Assembly (NCBI GenBank): GCA_030248215.1
Contig: JASANG010002095.1
Coordinates: forward strand, 57,742 to 121,741
DNA: 64,000 nucleotides
DNA from: Enoplolaimus lenunculus
Taxonomy: Eukaryota > Nematoda > Enoplea > Enoplida > Thoracostomopsidae
Direction of reading: 5' to 3'
Positions 55,893-64,000 of this stretch are shown one piece after another. The translations under genes were made by a program, and so were the position numbers. Within the stretch, counting starts at the first letter, position 1. Each line of letters starts with the position of its first letter. A model generated the notes under the pieces. The model saw only the letters and a program-made list of their open reading frames with translations, did not search any database and had not been told where the DNA came from.

Positions 55893-57040
55893 CTGAAAAA
55901 ATCAACAACTCGAACAACTGACCATTACCAGCTGTAATAAAATAAAGCAATTGCAAACACAAAAGGAGGCAACAAAATATTAATCAGAACTGATTTGCTG
56001 CAGCATTATTCAGGTTTAAACCAGCTCAACATTCTAAAGAGAACTAAACTAATATTAGGGTGGGCATCATGGGCGAAGCCAGGATTTTCGTTTGGGGCAC
56101 ACAAAAACTACAGTCACCACGCACAACAACGCGTGAGAACATGAATTTTGATTCATATATCACCAAAGCAATGTCGGTTCAGAATAGAAAAGCACCAACA
56201 ACGAGTATGTGGGAATGAAACGCACACGAGATCATAGTTTTAATTTATTCAAAAATAACATTTTCATGAATAGTGTCATGTGTAGCTAAGCCAAAGTTTA
56301 AACTGAACTTAAAGCTAAGTTCCGAAGTCAGATGTCAACCTTGAAATTTAATAATATATGTTCTAAGTTTTGTCTAATATCTAGGGCAACTATTGGAAAT
56401 CTAAGTAAATCAAAAGACCCGCTGAGCTCCTACCAGAGGCGTGGCCATGATTGTTTTCGACAGGGCATCATATGACATTTAAAAGTTTTTTTTTTGCAAG
56501 CGATCGTGGCGAGTGAGGCAAAGCCTACAAAAGTACATTTTTTCTTGTTTCTTCATGAATTCGGAAACGGAAATATACCACCCTTATTTCCCATTGTATA
56601 CGCCCCTGGTTCCAACTACATCTCTTTTTTTCTTGATTTCCTATGCCCTGAGAAAGACACTTAGACATATATTATTATTTCGGTTGACATCTGACTCGAT
56701 TGCTTGTTGTTCTGGCGCCGGGGTTTGGGTGGTTTTCGCGGTGGGTTTGCGCGGTGGGGAGATGTTCTCCGGTTGTTGGGGGGCGGTTGGCCGCGGCTCG
56801 CCGGCCCGTTGTCCTTGGTGGGGTCGGCGGGGTTTCTTCCCTTGGTTGGCTTTTTGGGGGGTTGTCGGTTTGTTTTTCGGCGCGGCCCGTCGCGCGGTGT
56901 GCGTCCGGGTTTTGCGGGCTCTGGGGGTTGGTGGCATTGTTTAGGATGCAAGATGGTTTGCGCTGCCGAAGCGCAACTAGCGCGCCACGGGCCGCGGGCG
57001 CTCCGCCGCGCTATGAACGATCATCTTCACCTCCAAGTCC
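55531..57040. other. Spacer between the inverted arms
   Basis: The spacer holds one ACSL exon (55804-55892), then about 800 bases of AT-rich sequence without recognised genes, then a GC-rich block (56696-56945) and a short GC-rich tail to about 57040. No N-terminal ACSL exon was found here. Confidence 0.6.
56696..56945. other. GC-rich block nearly free of A on the plus strand
   Basis: Across about 240 bases there are only about three A residues, while G, T and C are all frequent (for example GGGTTTGGGTGGTTTTCG). The composition is unlike any other part of this AT-rich window. Its edges are sharp. Open frames through it are compositional. It lies close to the turning point of the inverted repeat. 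Confidence 0.9.
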
Positions 57041-57799
57041 CAACACATCAGGTCTGTCGGCAAAAAGAAGATTTAGTCGCTTTTTACTTAGGCTTACTAC
57101 TGAAACACACTGCAACGCTTAGGCTAGGCAGGAATCGCTAACTACTTACGCCCCATAACTGGCCATAACTATAATAATAACAGGTTTAGGCATCAACTTG
57201 CTTTAGGGAAAATAATATACTCTATTGTGCCATAAAAAAGTAAACTATAAAAATTCGCCGAAATTTTTTTTTTTTGTTCCCGGCTCGGTGCCTAGCTATA
57301 CTACATAGAACTTACGACCAATATTATACCTAGTTAGGCCGGCATCGCACTTCTTAACTTACTATTTCCTAGCTCCTTTCTATATAGAAGTTACAACAAA
57401 TGGCTATAAAGCCGAATAAACAATTATATACATATACGCGTAAATTCAGTTACTAAGATCATCATCGCTCATAATTTTTTGCCAATACCTATAATTAATA
57501 ATTATAATACATTCACATTTGTAACTCCGTCTGCGAAAAAGACTATAACCTTTAGCAAAAGGATTTAATACTCTCCAGTAGCAAAGGACTCAGATCGCTT
57601 TACGCAAGCGCAATTCTAGCTGATTTTATTTGGCAATTTTATATATGTTTCAAGCAGATTAGGCTAAAAAGATAGTTCGTGCAAGCGTAAAATTACTTTT
57701 TTTGGAAATTTTATATATGTTTCAATTAATTTGATTAATGGTCAAATACAGTCTTTAAAATGCAACTCGAAAAGATATAGTAGCTTTTTCGGTTGCACT

Positions 57800-57955
57800 A
57801 GGCGTCCGAACTTACTTCCGCTATTTCATATATTCCTCAGAAAATCTGCAACCATTCACAGAGACAGATGGGCCATCGCTGACTTTGGCGTAACACCAGG
57901 CGATCCCAAATCGAACTCGATCGAACAAACATATCTTCAAGCTTTCACGTTCTCG
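57800..57955 (+). pseudogene. Scrambled copy of the ACSL TGD exon
   Basis: GTCCGAAC near 57803 and TTCAAGCTTTCACG near 57945 mark the ends of the mirror of exon 54812-54642. Between them substitutions and indels destroy the frame, and the TGDIG codons are not readable. The neighbouring mirror exons are intact, so the damage is local to the stretch near the axis. Confidence 0.75.
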
Positions 57956-58451
57956 TGGTCTTTGAATTCATTTATGCTCAGCGACGTAGCGAGGATTTTT
58001 TTATTTCGAATGGTATAACTTCATGTAAATGTCCACGCATGCACGTAGTTCAGTTTGTAATGGCAGAGCTGTTTATCTTATATTCAGATGAAAATTGTTT
58101 TTGATCTGTTATTAAGTATAATCTAAATACCACAATACCGAATTTGGACATCGTTCTCGCAATTTTTGTGTTATTCGACTCATTTTTGTGTATATTCAGA
58201 CTACATATAAACAATAATTAAGAAGAATGGACGTCAATGCGGCAAGGTGTGAAGCCATAATAGTTAAAGATATTGATGTTGCAAACTTTACAACCACGTT
58301 GAATAGTAGTTTTAAATGCCAGGAAGAAAACGAGCAATTTCTTTCAAATAACTTACATCTTTTGAGTTGATTATAATAGAGATATATTATTCGGTGATTC
58401 GAAATGTTTGTCGAATAGATGCAATTTTACAGAGGATTCGAAAATTTTAGG

Positions 58452-60723
58452 GTGAATACATAGCGCCTGAAAAAATCGAAGGTGTGTATACCAATAGCAA
58501 ATTTGTTGCTCAAATTTTCGTTTACGGAGAAAGTTTGAAGGTAAAACGCGGTCGTAGTAGTGGTGAATAGTGACTTTTATGAATTTTGTACCGTATGGCT
58601 TAAAGTTAAGTTAAATATTTGAACCGCATATAAGTTTAAGAGGAAAATTGAATATTTTTAAGATATTTCTGGCTGAGCTCACGCTCCAGCCAACCTAAAA
58701 TTACGGCTTGAACGTATCTTAGGGTGTATAATTAGGGTATTGGTTGGGATTTCAGACATGTTTGTCTTATATTTTAGAAATCTTTGTCTTATATTTCAGA
58801 AATATTTTTCTTAATCGTTCATAAAACAAAGTCTTAAACTTAAGACACTTGAGTGTGAAAAATTTAGACCAATATTTCGGAAAAATTAAGAAATAAAAGT
58901 ATTAAATTCAAGACATATATGTCTGGAGTCTGTATCAAGACATAATTGTCTTAAATTTCAGACAATATTTTATGAGTACAAGACAATTTATTTGGTGTGC
59001 ACTAAAGCTTTTTTGCTTCAGTGTGTTGTGCGCTGCACTACCCCGTCATAAGTCACCTGGTGTACGCATGATATTGTGGAAAATACATTAGAAAAACTTT
59101 AATCTTTCAGAGTGCCCTGGTCGCTATCGTAGTTCCAGATGCTGACGTACTGATGTCGTACGCGAAGAAGGAAGATATTCCCGGATCACTGCAAGAGTTG
59201 TGTAACAATGAAGTAAGAAATCGCCAAAATGACTAAACTGACTCAAACAAAAGTTTGTGATTTTTTTGCTTCAATTTTAAACATTGGTGTTGTTCAAACT
59301 AAGCGAGACAAATTGTTAAATGTTTATGTTGTCCATTTTCTGGTTCGAAAGTTACCATTCCAATTTGCTAACAAACTGGTGATAAATGCTACGCACATTT
59401 GATAAAGAATGCATTCGATCATTGATTTGATTATTGTGTTTGTTTATGGTTGTGGTTTAAGTCTCTTCCGCAAAGATGTCATTTAAATTTAGACGTAATG
59501 CAAATTACTTTTTGCTTTTGTTGCAGAAAATCAAAACTGCTGTTCTCAATGATATGAATGCAGTTGCAAAACGAAGCGGGTTGTTCTCATTTGAGCAGGT
59601 AAATTTTTATTGCAACGTATCCTGTTAACAGTTCTTAATGACCCAAATAAGAGAGGGTAATAAGTGGGAGGTCCCCATTATGAGTCTCAATCAATAGGAC
59701 TCCGTATCCCTAAAAGAATCCGTAAGCGGATATATATAGTCCCTAAACCCTAGTTAGAGTTCATTCCTTAATTGTAGTGCATAAATGACTCCATGCCCAA
59801 ATAAATTTGAGTGCGAAACTACAAAGTATGAAAGTACATTCCAAGTATAACCTCGCATTATTGCGCAAGGTTTTTGTGGTACGAGACAAATAAACGTTTA
59901 ATTCAATAGATAGTTGCAATACCGAATATATATCAGCGACGAAGGGTGGCGGAGGGTGGGTTAAAAATATATAACAGTCCGTAACCGAATAGCAGGCAGG
60001 TACCCACTGACGAGGCCAAATAAATATCAGCCCCCCAATCTTATTCCGGTCACTAGTGCAAGTAATGACATTTGTTGCAATTATATATAACTTTGAGGGT
60101 CAACTATTAATTTAAGGTGCGATTCTGACATTATATCTTTGTTCTATCTACGGCTAAACTAGGTGACACGTACCAGGAGTCGCAATAATTGCGAATTTTT
60201 TAAAAGAATTTATCCTTAAATTTGGAAAAGTGTTAGTCAGCTTCTAATACGTGCCGAACAATTTATAATTTTGAATACAAATCATTTCAAATGTGCATCA
60301 AAAAACATTGAATAATGCTCGTAAAATGTGTGCACTAAAAACATTAAAATAGTTCACGGGAAATATAGTTATTAGTAGGATGTAACCGGAGGTGAAAAAT
60401 GCTGGAGCCAGAAGTAAACAAAACTTGCCGCAGTCGCAGGGGAGGCTAAATTGGTAGTTAAAATGAAGTTTAAAATGTGTTAATTTTTAAAAATTGCGTG
60501 TACCAGTAATTCAATTTCCGTGCGCTTTTAATTTTTAATGGACGATTAAATATTTTTGAGTATTTTTTCATTTTGAATTGTTCAGGTTAAACAAATCTAT
60601 CTCCACGGTAGTCTGTTCACAGTTGAAAACGGTTTTTTGACTCCAACTTTCAAATCAAAACGTCCAGCGCTAACCGATCATTTCAAACGTCAGTTAGAAG
60701 AAATGTACCAAATTGTTGGTTAA
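58452..60723 (+). CDS. ACSL: Mirror copy of the last four ACSL exons
   Basis: Plus-strand exons 58452-58541, 59111-59212, 59527-59598 and 60586-60723 (TAA) encode the same peptides as 54157-51829 on the other strand, from [13 protein letters not shown] to LEEMYQIVG. Splice sites are kept. The second and fourth exons are base-identical as read; the first has a silent change (GTC to GTG). Introns differ more. With the preceding exon scrambled and none further upstream, this cannot make an enzyme as it stands. It is either a duplicated 3' fragment or an alternative haplotype joined in reverse. Confidence 0.85.
59636..60055. mobile_element. Mirror copy of the GTGACCC-family MITE (52497-52917)
   Basis: It runs from TTAATGACCCAAATAAGAG to CAATCTTATTCCGGTCACTA and keeps the same internal order in inverse. 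It sits in the mirror of the same ACSL intron. Confidence 0.8.
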
Positions 60724-61441
60724 ATCAAGCTAAATATTGTAGCTATGACCAGTTTTTACATTAAATTAACGTTTTTGTGGGGCCAAGCGTGGGGCATGTC
60801 TGTAAAAACGAATCAACCATCAACCTTATCGTACTGGTCATTTGGTGACTTGATTTTAAATGGGTTTTCTCCGAGAACTACATTTCGTTCGAAGAGAAAT
60901 TAAAGCTAAGGCCTTAGACCTTGTGTTTTCTAAATCTGTGACGATATTCAAACACTAAGAACTGTAATTGCGGTCTAGTTGAACAGCAGGCATATTGGTT
61001 TAATGAGCGATTTAACTTTATCTTATGTAAAAATTTTTTGAGCTGTTATTTAAAATAGCCAATATATAAACTGAATTAAATTTTTCAATCGCAAAAAAAC
61101 GAAAGCATTTCGTTCTGCAGCGATAGCAGTTAGCAGTGACGGATCTGGAAATTTCGGTTGCGGCTTGGGAAAGCGATTTATAACAGTGAAAAAACCTCAT
61201 TAGCAATTCCAATGACTGGTCAAACGAAATTTTAGTAGTTACTAATGTCTGGCTACAGCGATCGAAGCGTTACTGTAGTGACCTAAATAAGGGGGTAATG
61301 ATAGAGCGCCTTATTTTGTATTCCTGTAGACTCGGTATTCCTATTAATTAGAGTCCACTTCCTCTTATTCGGGTCACTACAGTTGTTATGATTCGCAACG
61401 TTAATAATTATAGATTTAAAATCCGATGGAGCTAGATAACA

Positions 61442-61664
61442 TACACTGCAAAAAATGGTAAGTCAAATTGACTCTCTCCGAAATAGGCTTTTCCGGACTA
61501 CACCAACTGAGTCAATGTCGACTTCGCCACAGTTGAATTGATTCACCCGAGTCAATCAATGGGTCGAATTTGACTCTGGCGGAGTCGAATTTGACTCTGT
61601 TTGTGCAGTCCCGAAAAGCCTATTTCGGAGATAGTCACTTTGACTCACCATTTTTTGCAGTGTA
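61442..61664. mobile_element. Mirror copy of the foldback MITE (50891-51113)
   Basis: TACACTGCAAAAAATGG to CCATTTTTTGCAGTGTA with GAGTC/GACTC words inside. Length equals that of the left copy. Confidence 0.8.
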
Positions 61665-61980
61665 CACTGTACGTTTGAGTATGTTGTTGTGTATGATATT
61701 GTATGATATTGGTAATTTATTAAATATCTAATAAAATTTAGTTACTTGTCGCACCAAAACGTGATGTTCCTTGGTGCGGATATCGTTGCATCCGCTTGGC
61801 TGAAAAATTTATCGACAGGAAAGGGAATGCTGTGCCACGAGAAACTTTTGCCACCTCCTTTCTGCCCCCTTTTGTAAACAATTCAAGGTTTGTGGCTTGC
61901 TTTGCTATTCGTGGTATATATATGGTATTCTGGTCACTGTTAATTCCTGTGTCGTCTTTTTATTGCACGACCCATAACTT

Positions 61981-62160
61981 ATTTGGAATTGGAAATTTTG
62001 AAAAGAATTTGTAATTAGAAATTTTGAAAAGAATTCGAAATTAGAAATTTTGCAAAGAATTTGGAATTAGAAATTTTGAAAAGAATTTGGAATTAGAAAT
62101 TTTGAAAAGAATTTGTAATTAGAAATTTTGAAAAGAATTTGGAATTAGAAATTTTGAAAA
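61981..62160. repeat. Mirror copy of the 26-bp minisatellite
   Basis: Seven units of GAATTTGGAATTAGAAATTT type, 180 bases, in the reverse order of 50397-50576 with at least one unit difference (GAATTTGTAATT for GAATTTGCAATT). Confidence 0.9.
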
Positions 62161-62792
62161 CAATTCCTGTTTGAAGCTTAAAGAACGAATGTATTTTATA
62201 TTAACATAAACGGAATTGGTGCGCACGAGTTTTTAACAAGCCGCAAGAAATTAAACATATCGATTTTTTTTCGATTTTATCAATCATTCAACTCATAAAG
62301 TCGATCAAAATTATGGTTGAAACGATTTCACTAGTTTTTTCCTAATGAATGCATGTAACCTCGCGCTAAACTGAACTGTTTTGCTTAGTCATCAAGAAAA
62401 ATTCGAAGGTGTAGAATAACCTGCTGGATAATCCTTAGGGTTCAAAAACTAATTGCTGACGCTCAATCACAAAACATATATTACGTCGCAGTGCATTGCG
62501 ATTCATATATTTTATGTTGGCATTAATTTTAGGGTCAGAAAAATACGTATATGCTCTTGTAGTGAAGGGTTGGTTGTTTTCTTTTTAATGAGCTCGCTAA
62601 ATAGTTTGTAATCGAACTCAAACAAAAAAAACCATTGTATATACAGGCGAATCGGTAATAATTTCTCATATGCAAATATCTACAGTGACAACAGAATAAG
62701 GTAATAAAAAATAACATTCATATCTTTTGTTCGTATTTTCGCAGCACGGTTTGTTATCGAACAATGACACTCAAATTTGCCGTGTCATTTAT

Positions 62793-63007
62793 TGGCCCAT
62801 AGAAGAGTCAGGCACCGGAACGTTTTTTTGCAGAACTGCAATACAATAAGCAAGCTTACTCTTTGACTAATTTTTTTGCTTAGCTTAGGCTTAGGTTTAG
62901 GCTTACAATTAGGGATATGCTCATTTTACGCTTAGGTTAGACTTAGTTAGGCTTGGGCTTAGGAATATGCTTATAATACTGTTCCGCCCCTGTTCTTTAC
63001 ATTGGCC
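62793..63007. mobile_element. Mirror copy of the telomere-word MITE (49562-49780)
   Basis: TTGGCCCATAGAAGAG through GCTTAGGCTTAGGTTTAGGC to TTACATTGGCCAAG. On this strand the TTAGGC-type words read in the telomere sense. Confidence 0.75.
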
Positions 63008-64000
63008 AAGTTATTCAATTAGTGTTCTGTTGAAATATGCATTTATGGATTATACCTATTTTGTCAAATTAAAACACGCTTTTCGCGTTTGAAAAACAGC
63101 AGTTAATATATTAATTGATGGTAAATGCGTTTACGTGATAGCTTGAGCTGCAATTGCCAGTCATTTTACTTTTGTGCTTACAACAGCATAATGAAAGAAA
63201 CTAACTACTCGATTTCTGATAAGACGATTTGTGATTTTAGTAAATTTATAGCTAGCGAGCGCACATGAAACTTGCAGTTATAAAGCGATTAACACTAGTT
63301 TAGTTCCGCGTATTTGTTCAAATTGGTCGTACTATACACAATACGCATATATATATATTCTGTTTTTGCAACATATGGCAATGCGATGAAGGTAAACAAA
63401 ACCTGGACCCAGAAATTAATTGTAAAGTGGCCTATGAGCTGATTTCAAAGATACAATTTTTGTGGCTGCATGACTAACGGTTCCAAAACTATATCTTGCG
63501 AAATAGATATATCTCATTGACATATTCGTAATTTAAAGGGTGATAATTTCAAACTTAGGCGCTCTGTGGCCTGATGTTTACGATAAAGTCAGGCACATAA
63601 AATCTCTAAATACGCCGCTTTCGATTAAATTCCTAGTGGGATCCATATTCTCTACGGAACCTCTGCCTGGAAATATTGTCACAGAAATCATGTCAAGTTC
63701 TGTGGGAATTATAAATCTTTAGACGCATTTTGAAATAAATCTTGATGTTTAATTCGAACAGATACGCAGTTAACGTCGGCCCTCGACTTATCTACCCCTA
63801 AACTGTTGCTATCAGTGAGTGAGTTCAACGCAGGCGCATGTGTTTACATTTTCTCTGTTTGTTACGAACGAGTACAGTTCACTTACAGTAGCGAGTGAAA
63901 AATGCTTGTCTTCAACTGAAACAAGCTTTAGAAATAGGATGGTTGAGGGAAACACCGGATCCAAATATATTTACTCAATTCAGTTATATAATATATATAG

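Larger units (their letters stand above)
57040..64000 (-). repeat. Right arm of the large inverted repeat
   Basis: The arm mirrors 48564-55530. From about 58230 to 64000 the match is close, with scattered substitutions and small indels. From 57040 to about 58230 it is poor, with many small insertions, deletions and stuttered copies (TTTTATATATGTTTCAA appears twice where the left arm has it once). The arm continues beyond the window. Confidence 0.95.

Noticed and set aside
56513-57141. Long open frames on both strands (up to 145 codons), Gly/Arg/Pro-rich
   Set aside because: They exist only because the block lacks A (no stop codons on one strand and few on the other). Overlapping frames in all phases and no family resemblance argue against a gene.

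Overview
This window looks like nuclear DNA of an intron-rich, AT-rich animal, most likely a nematode. The host genes have many short exons with GT-AG introns and animal-type products: OGT, Ku70, TATDN3, TRIAP1, a DEG/ENaC channel and a long-chain acyl-CoA synthetase. Several repeats carry runs of the nematode telomere word TTAGGC (seen as CCTAAG). Phylum is inferred; nothing here fixes the species.

Layout. From 1 to 9.1 kb there is mostly repeat-rich non-coding DNA with two possible orphan exons (4568-5655). From 9169 to 18304 (+) lie 15 exons of O-GlcNAc transferase, ending in a clean stop; the first ~180 residues were not found. TATDN3 (20616-23934, +) is complete in three exons. A single-exon TRIAP1/Mdm35 homologue is at 26758-27114 (+). 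From 24.1 to 32 kb the DNA is dominated by DNA-transposon derivatives nested in one another, with two unassigned terminal exons at 31329-31636. Ku70/XRCC6 (32093-41639, -) was reconstructed as 17 exons with every splice phase matching, 616 residues, SAP domain included. From 41.6 to 44.6 kb there is a long-inverted-repeat element and a minisatellite made of E2F-like words. A complete DEG/ENaC subunit follows (44637-48064, -; 3 exons, 588 residues).

From 48564 to the window end the sequence is one large inverted repeat. The left arm (48564-~55530) holds the last six ACSL exons on the minus strand, the sixth just inside the spacer. The right arm (~57040-64000) holds mirror copies of the last four on the plus strand and a scrambled copy of the fifth. 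The arms differ by a few percent in introns while the four outer exons are almost identical. Next to the axis the right arm becomes very noisy, and the spacer contains a ~250-base GC-rich block with almost no A. This may be a real inverted duplication or a false join of two haplotypes through a poor read.

The mobile DNA is almost entirely short non-autonomous DNA transposons. Many look like hAT elements (CAGGG ends, 8-bp target duplications, three of them perfect), and each family has its own short word repeated near its ends (CCGGAA, ATCGGC, GTCTC, CGGATATC, GGTCTCG and others). Also present are a family with GTGACCCGAATAAG ends, a family carrying degenerate telomere repeats, and a TTAA-flanked piggyBac-like element with a tRNA-like segment. 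No retrovirus, LTR element, Polinton, CRISPR array, rRNA gene or intact tRNA gene was recognised. The genes do not form a pathway; they are ordinary single-copy housekeeping and channel genes.
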